Positions 17,409 to 25,902 of a stretch of DNA of 60,647 bases are shown here, one piece after another. The DNA is taken from assembly GCA_007693485.1 (NCBI GenBank), contig REDM01000216.1:1-60647 (forward strand), given 5' to 3'. This stretch comes from Spirochaetaceae bacterium (GTDB taxonomy: Bacteria > Spirochaetota > Spirochaetia > DSM-27196 > PWMO01). A program made the position numbers and the translations under genes. The stretch's first letter is position 1; every line of letters begins with the position of its first letter. The notes under the pieces were generated by a model, which saw only the letters and a list, made by a program, of their open reading frames with translations, was not told the DNA's origin and ran no database searches.

Positions 17409-18632
17409 CTACTGCTGATACCAGGACAGGAAGTCCGCGAGCCGGTCCACTGCGTCGGAGAGCACCTCAACGGGAGGAAGAAACACCAACCGGAGATGGT
17501 TGCGATCCATGCAGTTGAACCCCGTTCCCTGTACCAGAAGAATCTTCTTTTCCCGCAACAGGTCGAGCACCAGCTGTTGATCGTTCTGGATGGAAAAACG
17601 CTTGGGGTCCAGACACGGAAACAGATAGAGCGCTCCCTTCGGCTTCACACAGCTCACGCCGGGAATAGCGTTGAGTTTTTCCCAGGCCATATCGCGCTGC
17701 TGATAGAGCCGACCACCGGGTCGCACCAGATCTTCGATGCTCTGGTAACCGCCGAGCGCCGCCTGCACCGCGAGTTGCGCGGGGACGTTGCTGCAGAGTC
17801 GCATGTTGGACAGAATGTCCAGTCCTTCGCGATAGTCGGCACCCAGGGTCTTGCGCCCCGACAGCACCATCCAGCCGGCACGGAAACCTGCGGCGCGATA
17901 ACTCTTCGACAGACCGTTGAAGGTCACGCAGAAGACATCGTTGCAGATAGTGGCCAGCGAGGTGTGGTGGGCATCGTCGTAGACGATTTTCTCGTAGATC
18001 TCGTCACCGAAGATGATCAGTCCGTGCTCCGCGGCGAGTCGGTGAATGCCCTCCAGAATATCCACGGGATAGACCGAACCCGTAGGGTTGTTGGGATTGA
18101 TCACCACAATCGCCCGCGTCCGTGGGCCGATTTTTTTCTCGATGTCGCGAAGATCCGGTGTCCAGTCTGCCGCCTCGTCACAAACGTAGTGAACCGCCCG
18201 CCCGCCGCAGAGGTTGACCGCCGCGGTCCACAGCGGATAGTCCGGTGACGGAATCAGCACTTCATCGCCGTTGTTCAGAAGGGCCTGCATCGACATGACG
18301 ATCAACTCACTGACCCCGTTTCCAATATAGATGTCCTCGATGTCCACATCGAGGACCCGCTTCTGCTGATAGTTCTGCATCACGGCCTTGCGAGCGGAGA
18401 AGAGCCCCTTGCTCTCGCAGTACCCCTGGGCGTCACGTAGATTTACAATGACATCGTGCAGCAGCTCGTCCGGGGCGTCAAAGCCAAACGGGGCGGGATT
18501 TCCGATGTTGAGCTTGAGGATCTTGAATCCCTCTTCCTCGAGGCGCTGCGCCTCGGTAAGTACCGGCCCGCGAATGTCATACAGTACTCCGGCCAGTTTT
18601 TCAGACTTCAGATAGTGTGGGCCCACCGACAT
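17409..18632 (-). CDS. alaA: PLP-dependent aminotransferase, AlaA type
   Basis: A 407-aa fold-type I aminotransferase. The PLP lysine is Lys243 in FNGLSKSYRAAGFRAGW, and NPNNPTGSVY and GDEIYEK are the usual cofactor-site segments. The block MRLCSNVPAQLAVQAALGGYQSI and the preceding motif closely match E. coli AlaA (glutamate-pyruvate transaminase), so the likely reaction is alanine synthesis from pyruvate and glutamate. ATG at 18632 has GGAGG ten bases upstream; a TTG three codons earlier lies too close to that site. It follows a membrane-protein gene on the same strand. Confidence 0.82.
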   Translation of the reverse strand: MSVGPHYLKSEKLAGVLYDIRGPVLTEAQRLEEEGFKILKLNIGNPAPFGFDAPDELLHDVIVNLRDAQGYCESKGLFSARKAVMQNYQQKRVLDVDIEDIYIGNGVSELIVMSMQALLNNGDEVLIPSPDYPLWTAAVNLCGGRAVHYVCDEAADWTPDLRDIEKKIGPRTRAIVVINPNNPTGSVYPVDILEGIHRLAAEHGLIIFGDEIYEKIVYDDAHHTSLATICNDVFCVTFNGLSKSYRAAGFRAGWMVLSGRKTLGADYREGLDILSNMRLCSNVPAQLAVQAALGGYQSIEDLVRPGGRLYQQRDMAWEKLNAIPGVSCVKPKGALYLFPCLDPKRFSIQNDQQLVLDLLREKKILLVQGTGFNCMDRNHLRLVFLPPVEVLSDAVDRLADFLSWYQQ

Positions 18633-18677
18633 AAACTGCAATCCTCCGATAGAGATGTGTTGGAATGAATGGGAGTG

Positions 18678-19496
18678 TCAGGCGGCCTGGTTCCCGGCAT
18701 CGAAGATCCACAACGACGCGTCGTTGACCAGCTTCTGGAGCACCACCACCTGAAGATTGGCACGGTTCTTCTCGATCTCTTTCTGCCATTGGGCATCACT
18801 GAAGCGCGCACGCAGCGCCTTCTTCCCTTCCAGAACCGCGTTCTTGACGTTTTGTTCATGCGGAACCATCGCGTCCAGAAGATAAAAGGAGAGCGCCTTC
18901 AGCAGCGGATTTCGCGTTTGCGAGGGCACCGCCATGAGAACGTCGCGCGCCTCATCGGCGCGTCGCTGCAGCAGCAGGGAGAAGGCGTAACTCCACTCGA
19001 TCCAGGGCCGGTCGGTACATCGCGGATCATTCTTGAGCTCCCCGTAGTATCGCTCCAGATCCTCGTGATCGTTCATCAGAAGATGAGGAACCCCAAACGG
19101 CAGGGCAAAGAGCGGAATCATGTCGGGGCGATGTTCTCGAAAGTGTTCTTCGAGCTTCAGAATCCGCGACGGTTCCGACACCAGAATATAGCCGTTGATC
19201 AGAAGCTGGACATGCTGCTTGCGAAATCGCCGCTGGGTATAGATTCGTTCCTCAAGGTGACCAATCAAGCCTCTCCAGTTCTCCGCCTCAAGCAGTCCGA
19301 ACATCTTCCAGTTGACGGCAAAATAGGTGTTGAGCCCTCCGATGATTACGAGGAAGAGCGCTGCAAGCGGCCAGTTGGTAGCCCAGAACGTCCTGCTGTA
19401 CTCCCAACCGAGAAAAAATACGGGAATCAGAAACACGAAAAGAAACGATAGGAGAACGATTCCGTTGAACAGCACAAAAATGAGCTTAAATTTCAT
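18678..19496 (-). CDS. two-pass membrane protein of unknown function
   Basis: A 272-aa protein with two N-terminal membrane helices (about residues 5-29 and 42-60) and a cytoplasmic domain of about 200 residues that looks like helical repeats (SRILKLEEHFREHRPDMIP, RRADEARDVLMAVPSQTRN), possibly TPR-like. AGGAG lies about eight bases before the ATG. It precedes alaA by 45 bp. I do not recognise a named family; the layout resembles conserved spirochaetal membrane proteins. Confidence 0.65.
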   Translation of the reverse strand: MKFKLIFVLFNGIVLLSFLFVFLIPVFFLGWEYSRTFWATNWPLAALFLVIIGGLNTYFAVNWKMFGLLEAENWRGLIGHLEERIYTQRRFRKQHVQLLINGYILVSEPSRILKLEEHFREHRPDMIPLFALPFGVPHLLMNDHEDLERYYGELKNDPRCTDRPWIEWSYAFSLLLQRRADEARDVLMAVPSQTRNPLLKALSFYLLDAMVPHEQNVKNAVLEGKKALRARFSDAQWQKEIEKNRANLQVVVLQKLVNDASLWIFDAGNQAA

Positions 19497-19508
19497 TCGA
19501 TTTTCTCC

Positions 19509-19514
19509 TATAAT
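19509..19514 (+). promoter_or_regulatory. putative -10 box for HD-GYP/uridine-kinase unit
   Basis: TATAAT is a perfect -10 box; the -35 region at 17 bases (TTAAAT, 19486-19491) is weak. The predicted RNA start near 19521 gives a 35-base leader for the gene at 19556. Confidence 0.45.
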
Positions 19515-19555
19515 AGAAACAAGTGTAACGAATCCGTCGCAACCGGGTCAACGGG

Positions 19556-20719
19556 ATGGCAACCATGAACAGCGTGTCGGTGCGCACCATCGAACCGAAC
19601 AAGTACTTTTCTGCTCCTACCTTCCTCGATCAGAAGTATATTCTGCTTTCTCCGGAAACCCCGTTTTCACAGGAACTGAAGTACCGCCTGATCAAGTGGG
19701 GCTTCGAGGAAATCCGAACGGCCGGCACGCTTTCGGACACTCCCGCCGATGCCCCCGGTGGAAGCGCAGCGGAGTCCGCGCCGCTGGTGGCTATTGAAGA
19801 AAGCGCCCAGGAAACCCAGATCCTTCGTGAAGTGCAGAAATTCTACGCGGGGGTTCTCAGCTTTACCGAAAAGCTGTTTACCGATTTTGTCACCAAGGGT
19901 GATCTTCCACAGCGGCTGGTGTCGGAGAAGATCAAAGAGGTGGTAGAGACCGTCCGCGCGAAACGCAAGTACGTGCTTCGCTTCTCGATCCTGCATAACG
20001 TCGACAAGAACTACATCATCGAACACTCGGTAAAGACTACCTTTCTCAGCATCGCGATGGGCATGAGTCTCAAGATGCCGCCGCACAAGTTGATTGAACT
20101 GGGAACCGCGGCTCTCCTGCACGAGATTGGAATGATTCGGCTTCCTCCGCAGCTTTACATGAGCGATAAAGAGCTCACCGCTCAGGAGCGAAAAGCGCTG
20201 ACCGCGCATACCCTGCTGGGTTTCAAGCTGTTGAAGCAGTTCTCCTATCCGCTGTCGGTATGCATCGCCGTGCTTGAATGTCGCGAACATGTGGACGGCA
20301 GCGGTTATCCGCGCGGAGTAACCTCAGAGCGCCTGTCGATCTACGCCAAGATCATCGCGGTAGCCGGAAGCTACGCCGCGCTGACGGCCGCCAGACCGTT
20401 TCGTGATGCGCACCAACCGCACGAGTCGATCCTCCTGCTGTTTCGTGACCGCGGCACCAAATACGAAGAAGCAGTCCTGCGCGCGCTTCTGGTCAACCTC
20501 TCCCTCTACCCGCTGGGTACCTACGTGGAGCTGGCAAACGGATACCGTGGACTTGTGGTCGATGCGGTTGATGACAATCCCAAGGCCCCGATCGTGCGTG
20601 TCATGGTCTCCGCCCAGGGCGAACGATACGCCGATCAGCCAACCGTCCGCACTACAGACGAACAGTACAAAGTCGTGCGGGCGTTGTCGGCCACTGAGGC
20701 CAAAGAGCTGCGTGCCTGA
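19556..20719 (+). CDS. degenerate HD-GYP domain protein
   Basis: A 387-aa cytoplasmic protein. The first 130 residues are an unrecognised alpha/beta region. Residues about 150-320 are an HD-GYP domain, normally a c-di-GMP phosphodiesterase. The GYP motif DGSGYP (247-252) and His157, His189 and His218 are kept. However, the HD pair is His-Glu (LLHEIGM, 189-193), the HHE motif is CRE (242-244), and the late metal Asp is lost (AVAGSYAAL in place of AVADxYDA). It is therefore likely to be a binding protein or sensor and not an active hydrolase. A C-terminal KOW-like beta segment (GTYVELANGYRGLVVDA) follows. The next gene is 13 bp downstream. Confidence 0.75.
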   Translation: MATMNSVSVRTIEPNKYFSAPTFLDQKYILLSPETPFSQELKYRLIKWGFEEIRTAGTLSDTPADAPGGSAAESAPLVAIEESAQETQILREVQKFYAGVLSFTEKLFTDFVTKGDLPQRLVSEKIKEVVETVRAKRKYVLRFSILHNVDKNYIIEHSVKTTFLSIAMGMSLKMPPHKLIELGTAALLHEIGMIRLPPQLYMSDKELTAQERKALTAHTLLGFKLLKQFSYPLSVCIAVLECREHVDGSGYPRGVTSERLSIYAKIIAVAGSYAALTAARPFRDAHQPHESILLLFRDRGTKYEEAVLRALLVNLSLYPLGTYVELANGYRGLVVDAVDDNPKAPIVRVMVSAQGERYADQPTVRTTDEQYKVVRALSATEAKELRA

Positions 20720-20732
20720 TTCAGGAGGAAGA

Positions 20733-22391
20733 ATGACCACCCCAATCTCGATCTCGCTCCCGTCGGGCGAGCAGCGTACCGTTGACTCCCCGGTCAGGGT
20801 TAACGAATTACTCAGCGGCGAGACCGTCGATGGTCATCCGATCGTTGCGGCCATGGTAAACAACCAGCTGGTGAGTCTCTCGTATAAAATCGAAGTGAAC
20901 GCAACGATCAGCCCGATCACCATGCAGAGCCCTGAGGGCAGGCAGGTGTACCGCCGAACGCTCTGTTTCCTGCTGACGATGGCTCAGGCGCAGGCGCTGC
21001 CAAACCGCCGTCTGGTGATTGGGCACTCCATCGGTGAAGGCTACTACTATCAGAGCGCCGACGGTGCAGACATCACTCCCGAAGAGATCGCCACGATCGA
21101 TCGCGCAATGCGCGACCTCGTTTCCCGGGATCTCGCTATCGTACGCACCGTCGTGTCGTACGAGGACGCCCTGCGCTATTTTCGCGAGAGCGGCATGGAC
21201 GACACCGCACTGCTTCTCGAGCACCGAAACGAGAGTAAGATCCCGGTCTACCGCTGTGGCGAAATGATGGACATTTCACACGGCCCCCTGCTTCCCACCA
21301 GTGGAATGGTCACCGCCTTCGAGATCCAACCGTTCAATCAGGGCCTGATTCTTCGCTACCCGGGATCCTCCGATCCATACCACCTCAACGAGTTCTACGC
21401 CAGCCCCGTCCTCGCATCCGTATACCAGGAATACAAGCAGTGGGGGCGAATCCTTGGGGTGGGTTCAGCCGGGCAACTATCCGCCCTCACGCGACAGAAC
21501 CGTATCCGGGAGTTTATCCGGGTTGCGGAGGCCCTGCATGACAAGAAGATTGGTGAAATCTCCGACCGGATCGAAGCGCGTCGAGATGACGTTCGCGTGG
21601 TCCTGATCGCGGGGCCGTCGTCTTCGGGTAAGACCACCTTTGCAAAAAAACTCTCAGTGCAGCTCACCGTCCACGGGTTTCAGCCAGTCGCCGTGTCACT
21701 CGATGATTTCTTTGTTCCCCGTGATGAGACACCTCGCGATGAGCAGGGAAACTTCGATTTCGAGCACATCAAGGCGATTGATATCGATCTTCTCAACGAG
21801 ACTCTGCTTCGTCTGCTCGATGGGCAGAGCGTGGAGATGCCCGAATTCGACTTCAAAACCGGCAGTCGCCGCTACGCGGGGCGTATGCTGCAGCTCCCTG
21901 AACGCGGCCTGCTTCTGATCGAGGGCATTCACGGTCTCAACCCCGACCTCATACCGCGCGTTGATCGGGACTCAAGTTATCGCGTCTATCTCTCTGCGCT
22001 CACCCAGCTGAACCTCGATGATCACAACCGGGTGCCGACCACCGATAATCGACTGATTCGCCGACTCGTGCGTGATCACCAGTTTCGCGGTCACACCGCG
22101 ATCGGAACCCTGACCATGTGGCCCTCGGTGCGCCGCGGTGAAGACCGCAACATCTTCCCGTTCCAGGATTCCGCCGACAGCGCATTCAACTCCGCCCTCG
22201 ACTACGAGCTCGGCGTCCTGAAAAACTTTGCTGAACCGCTCCTGCAACAGGTGAAGCCAACCCACGCGGTGTACCACGAAGCGTCGCGGCTCTCGTCGTT
22301 TCTGAGCAATTTCACCCGCATCCCGGAAAAGTACGTGCCGGAGCACTCGATCCTGCGTGAGTTCATCGGAGACAGTGGTTTCAAGTATTGA
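20733..22391 (+). CDS. TGS / ThrRS-like / uridine kinase fusion protein
   Basis: A 552-aa three-part protein. The N-terminal 60 residues are a ubiquitin-like TGS domain. Residues about 70-240 resemble the second additional domain of threonyl-tRNA synthetase (RLVIGHSIGEGYYYQ...PEEIATIDRAM). Residues about 285-490 are a P-loop nucleoside/uridine kinase with GPSSSGKT (294-301), SLDDFF and IEGIHGLNP. This architecture is known from spirochaetes and Thermotogae, but the substrate is not established; nucleoside phosphorylation is the reasonable guess. AGGAGG (20723-20728) precedes the ATG. The 3-prime end overlaps aat tail-to-tail by 11 bp. Confidence 0.82.
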   Translation: MTTPISISLPSGEQRTVDSPVRVNELLSGETVDGHPIVAAMVNNQLVSLSYKIEVNATISPITMQSPEGRQVYRRTLCFLLTMAQAQALPNRRLVIGHSIGEGYYYQSADGADITPEEIATIDRAMRDLVSRDLAIVRTVVSYEDALRYFRESGMDDTALLLEHRNESKIPVYRCGEMMDISHGPLLPTSGMVTAFEIQPFNQGLILRYPGSSDPYHLNEFYASPVLASVYQEYKQWGRILGVGSAGQLSALTRQNRIREFIRVAEALHDKKIGEISDRIEARRDDVRVVLIAGPSSSGKTTFAKKLSVQLTVHGFQPVAVSLDDFFVPRDETPRDEQGNFDFEHIKAIDIDLLNETLLRLLDGQSVEMPEFDFKTGSRRYAGRMLQLPERGLLLIEGIHGLNPDLIPRVDRDSSYRVYLSALTQLNLDDHNRVPTTDNRLIRRLVRDHQFRGHTAIGTLTMWPSVRRGEDRNIFPFQDSADSAFNSALDYELGVLKNFAEPLLQQVKPTHAVYHEASRLSSFLSNFTRIPEKYVPEHSILREFIGDSGFKY

Positions 22392-23112
22392 CGCGTGATT
22401 CTGCTCTGTCGGCCGGTTGATTGGTCCACGGCCCGCGTTCGGTCGGGCCCGCGGAGAGTCCCACCTCCAGTCGCTTGAGAAAGGTCTTCCGCGGAATCTC
22501 GCGTGCGTGAAACCGGGCGAGATGGTCCGTATAGACCTGACAGTCGACCATCACGTAGCCATGGGATCGCAATCGCTGCATAAGGGTGGAAAAGCCGGCC
22601 TTCGACGCATCGTCACACCGGCTGAACATCGACTCTCCAAAGAAGACGCGGCCAAGCGCGACTCCGTAGAGTCCCCCTACCAGGTCTTCCCCATCGAAAA
22701 CCTCGAGACTGTGGGCGTAACCGAGTGCGTGCAGACGAACGTACCCGTCACGGATATCATCGGTTATCCAGGTTCCATCCTGTCCCGGCCGCGGCACCTC
22801 ACCGCACGCGGTGATCACATCGACAAACCGGGTGTCCAGCCCATAGGAGAACGGGCTCTTTCGAAGAAGCCGTTCGAGACGGCGCGGAACGTGAAACTCA
22901 TCGGGAAAGAGTACAAACCGCGGATCGGGATTCCACCACAGAATCGGCTCGCCCGGTGCGTACCACGGGAAGACCCCCTGGGTGTAAGCGGACAGCAGCA
23001 TTCCTGGTGAGAGGTTGCCACCCGCGCCCACAATCCCTTCTTCGGTTCCATCTTCGGGTCGAGGAAAGCGGAATCGGTCGTCGGGACCAAGCCAGGGAAA
23101 CTCGTCGGACAC
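22381..23112 (-). CDS. aat: leucyl/phenylalanyl-tRNA-protein transferase
   Basis: A 243-aa enzyme that transfers Leu or Phe from tRNA to N-terminal Arg/Lys of proteins, making primary N-degrons. Family signatures are GNLSPGMLLSAYTQGVFPW, WWNPDPRFVLFPDEFHV and LVGGLYGVALGRVFFGESMF. The start is GTG at 23112, six bases after the clpA stop and without a clear ribosome site, so translational coupling to clpA is likely. The C-terminal 25 residues run past the core and into the overlap with the uridine-kinase gene. Confidence 0.92.
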   Translation of the reverse strand: MSDEFPWLGPDDRFRFPRPEDGTEEGIVGAGGNLSPGMLLSAYTQGVFPWYAPGEPILWWNPDPRFVLFPDEFHVPRRLERLLRKSPFSYGLDTRFVDVITACGEVPRPGQDGTWITDDIRDGYVRLHALGYAHSLEVFDGEDLVGGLYGVALGRVFFGESMFSRCDDASKAGFSTLMQRLRSHGYVMVDCQVYTDHLARFHAREIPRKTFLKRLEVGLSAGPTERGPWTNQPADRAESRVNT

Positions 23113-23118
23113 AACCGA

Positions 23119-25431
23119 CTACATCGCGTTGGCGGTAATGACCACCTCGCCGTCTATGATATCCGCCACCGCCGAACCGCCGTCCTGCAACTCACCAAAG
23201 AGCACCGAATCAACGAAGAAACTCTTGATCTTATCTTCGACCAACCGGGCGATGTTTCGAGCGCCAAACTCTTCGGAGTACCCCTGCTCTGCCAGCCAGG
23301 TCACACACGCGGGTGTCACCTCAAGCGTCACCGACTTTTCTGCGAGCTGACCGATGAAGTCATCCAGATCCTTGCGCACGATATCTTCGATGACATCGGT
23401 TGCCAATCGATGGAAGACAACAACCTTGTCGAGGCGGTTACGGAACTCCGGCGAAAAGAAGCGCTCAACCGCATCACCAATGACATCAGCCTCGATGCGT
23501 CGACCGCCAAACCCAATCATCGGTTTGCCGATCTCTCGCGCGCCCGCGTTCGAGGTCATGATCACGATGACGTTGCGGAAGTCGGCACGCTTCCCGCTGT
23601 TGTCGGTTATGGTCGCGTAGTCCATTACCTGCAGCAGAACATTAAAAATATCGGGATGTGCCTTTTCTACCTCGTCGAGCAAAAGCACCGCGTGCGGGGT
23701 TTTCCGGATTGCCTCGGACAGCAAGCCGCCTTCCTCGTAGCCTACATAGCCGGGGGGCGAGCCAATCAGACGGCTGATGGTGTGCTTCTCCTGATACTCG
23801 CTCATGTCGAACCGGAGCATTCCTATGCCGAGCGTTTCGGAGAGCTGCCGAGCGAGCTCGGTCTTGCCGACACCGGTCGGTCCCACAAAGAGGAAGGAGG
23901 CAACCGGTTTGTCGGCCTTCCGAAAACCGGCACGGGAGCGCTTGACGGCCTGAACCACCTGTGCGATCGCCTCGTCCTGTCCGAAGACTACCCGCTTGAG
24001 ATCGCCCTCGAGGTCCCGAAGCCGATCCCGTTCCGACACGGTTACGCTCTTCTCGGGGATCTTCGCCATCTTCGAGACCACGCGCTCGATGTCACTCTCC
24101 ATGACGGTAACGGGTTTCCCGTCTTCGGCGCTCGCCTCGCTGCGCATCCGAAGGTATGCGCCGCATTCATCGATGACGTCGATGGCCTTATCGGGGAGGT
24201 GACGATCGTTGATGTAAAGCGCAGAGAGATGGGCCGCAGCCCGCAACGCGTCTTCCGAATAGACAACGTTGTGAAACTCTTCGTACTTGGATCGCAGCCC
24301 CATAAGAATCTGGAACGTATCGTCTTCGCTCGGCTCAGGCACCTCGATTTTCTGGAATCGCCGCGAAAGAGCCCGATCCTTTTCGAAGTACCGCTTGAAC
24401 TCCTCGAAGGTCGTCGATCCGATGCAGCGGATCTTTCCGGAAGCAAGCGCAGGCTTGAGCATGTTGGACGCATCCATGGATCCGCCGGATACCGCGCCTG
24501 CGCCCACGAGGGTGTGTATTTCATCGACAAAAAGAATTACCTTGTCGCGCTTCTCGAGTTCCTTCATCACCAGCTTCATGCGCTCTTCGAAGTCTCCCCG
24601 GTAGCGTGTTCCCGCGAGCATGGACCCCATATCCAGCGAGTAGATGGTATACCCCTTGAGCAGATTGGGTACGGTCTCATCGGCAATGCGTTGAGCGAGC
24701 CCTTCAGTAATGGCCGTCTTTCCTACTCCCGGATCACCGAGGTGAACCGGATTGTTCTTCATACGCCGACAGAGCACCTGAATCGTTCGCTCGAGAATAT
24801 CTTCGCGACCGATGAGTGGCTCGAGCTTTCCCTCGCGTGCCTGTGCCGTGAGATCGGTGGTGAACTGCAGCAGTGGGTCGCGTTTTTTCCGACGACCGTC
24901 CATCTCGTCGGCCGTAGTCGCTTCCTGGTCGTCTTCTTCGGCGTCTGGAGCCGCGTCCGCGACACCCTCCGCCTCGTCTGATTCCGCATCGCGGCGCTCT
25001 TGTGCAACGTGAGATACCCCATGGGAGATCACCTCAAGCAGGTCAAGGCGAGTGATGCCTGCCTTCCGAAGAAAAAACGAGCCGAACGACTCGTCTTCGT
25101 CGAATATCGAGACGAGAATGTCCCCAATGTCCACCTCTTCCTTCGAGGCGTTCTCCGTATGGGCGATCGCCCGCTCGATGACGTGCAGAAAGCCCACCGA
25201 CTGCGAGGGATCTTCGCCGTCTATGACGGGGACCCGCTGAGAGAGATGTTCATCCACCTCGGATCGGATCAGATCGGGCTCTGCACCACATTCGTACACC
25301 ACATCGCGCGGATACTCGAAATGCAGCGCAGCGTAGAGCACGTGCTCCGGGGTGAGGTATTCGTGTTTGCGCTGCCGTGCTTCCTGATACGCCGCGTTCA
25401 GAATAGCCTGCAGCTCGCGATTGATTGTCAT
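23119..25431 (-). CDS. clpA: ATP-dependent Clp protease ATP-binding subunit ClpA
   Basis: A 770-aa AAA+ unfoldase that feeds substrates to ClpP. The N-terminal Clp-N repeats (residues 1-145) bind ClpS. An acidic linker (about 148-180) leads to D1 with Walker A GDPGVGKT (232-239) and D2 with VGPTGVGKTELAR (near 515). The ClpP-docking IGF loop is visible as PMIGFGGRR. No ClpP gene is in the window. It lies between clpS (33 bp upstream) and aat. Confidence 0.95.
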   Translation of the reverse strand: MTINRELQAILNAAYQEARQRKHEYLTPEHVLYAALHFEYPRDVVYECGAEPDLIRSEVDEHLSQRVPVIDGEDPSQSVGFLHVIERAIAHTENASKEEVDIGDILVSIFDEDESFGSFFLRKAGITRLDLLEVISHGVSHVAQERRDAESDEAEGVADAAPDAEEDDQEATTADEMDGRRKKRDPLLQFTTDLTAQAREGKLEPLIGREDILERTIQVLCRRMKNNPVHLGDPGVGKTAITEGLAQRIADETVPNLLKGYTIYSLDMGSMLAGTRYRGDFEERMKLVMKELEKRDKVILFVDEIHTLVGAGAVSGGSMDASNMLKPALASGKIRCIGSTTFEEFKRYFEKDRALSRRFQKIEVPEPSEDDTFQILMGLRSKYEEFHNVVYSEDALRAAAHLSALYINDRHLPDKAIDVIDECGAYLRMRSEASAEDGKPVTVMESDIERVVSKMAKIPEKSVTVSERDRLRDLEGDLKRVVFGQDEAIAQVVQAVKRSRAGFRKADKPVASFLFVGPTGVGKTELARQLSETLGIGMLRFDMSEYQEKHTISRLIGSPPGYVGYEEGGLLSEAIRKTPHAVLLLDEVEKAHPDIFNVLLQVMDYATITDNSGKRADFRNVIVIMTSNAGAREIGKPMIGFGGRRIEADVIGDAVERFFSPEFRNRLDKVVVFHRLATDVIEDIVRKDLDDFIGQLAEKSVTLEVTPACVTWLAEQGYSEEFGARNIARLVEDKIKSFFVDSVLFGELQDGGSAVADIIDGEVVITANAM

Positions 25432-25464
25432 GAACTCACTCTCCGCGCGGAATCAGTCATCGCG

Positions 25465-25770
25465 CTATGCCTTCTCCATCGTACATTTCAGCGGATACTG
25501 ACGCTCCCGCGCCATTCGTTTGACCTGCTGAACCTTGGTCGAGGCTATGTCGTAGGTATACACACCAACCGTGCCCTTGCCGTGTTTGTGGACGGAGAGC
25601 ATGATCTTCGTTGCATCCATAACGGTCTTGCGAAACACCTTCACGATAACCTCGACCACGAACTCCATCGTTGTGTAGTCATCGTTCAGAATGGCGACCC
25701 GATACATTTCGGGTTCTTTGATCTTTTCCCGGGTTCGCTCTTTGACATCTTCACTTGTTCCGGGCCGCAT
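25465..25770 (-). CDS. clpS: ClpS adaptor protein
   Basis: A 101-aa adaptor that delivers N-degron substrates to ClpA. Core motifs are AILNDDYTTMEFVVEVI, the HKHGKGTVGVYTYDIA loop and the C-terminal CTMEKA. The ligand-pocket residues N-D-D/E and H are present. A promoter is recognisable upstream (25822-25851), so it heads the clpS-clpA-aat operon. Confidence 0.95.
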   Translation of the reverse strand: MRPGTSEDVKERTREKIKEPEMYRVAILNDDYTTMEFVVEVIVKVFRKTVMDATKIMLSVHKHGKGTVGVYTYDIASTKVQQVKRMARERQYPLKCTMEKA

Positions 25771-25821
25771 TGTTCTGTGCTACTCCGATTCCGTTCATCA
25801 GGGACGCTGTGTGCTGCGTGT

Positions 25822-25851
25822 AACATAACAGCGCCGACCCCGGGGCGTCAA
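25822..25851 (-). promoter_or_regulatory. promoter of clpS-clpA-aat
   Basis: On the minus strand, TTGACG (25846-25851, 5 of 6) and TATGTT (25822-25827, 4 of 6) are 18 bases apart. The spacer contains the palindrome CCCCGGGG (25838-25845). The predicted RNA start is near 25815, giving a 45-base leader before the clpS ATG. Confidence 0.6.
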
Positions 25852-25902
25852 ACGAAAGCATGTGTTCCAAAGTCTGTGCATTTTCGGGGAACGAGCCGAC
25901 GC

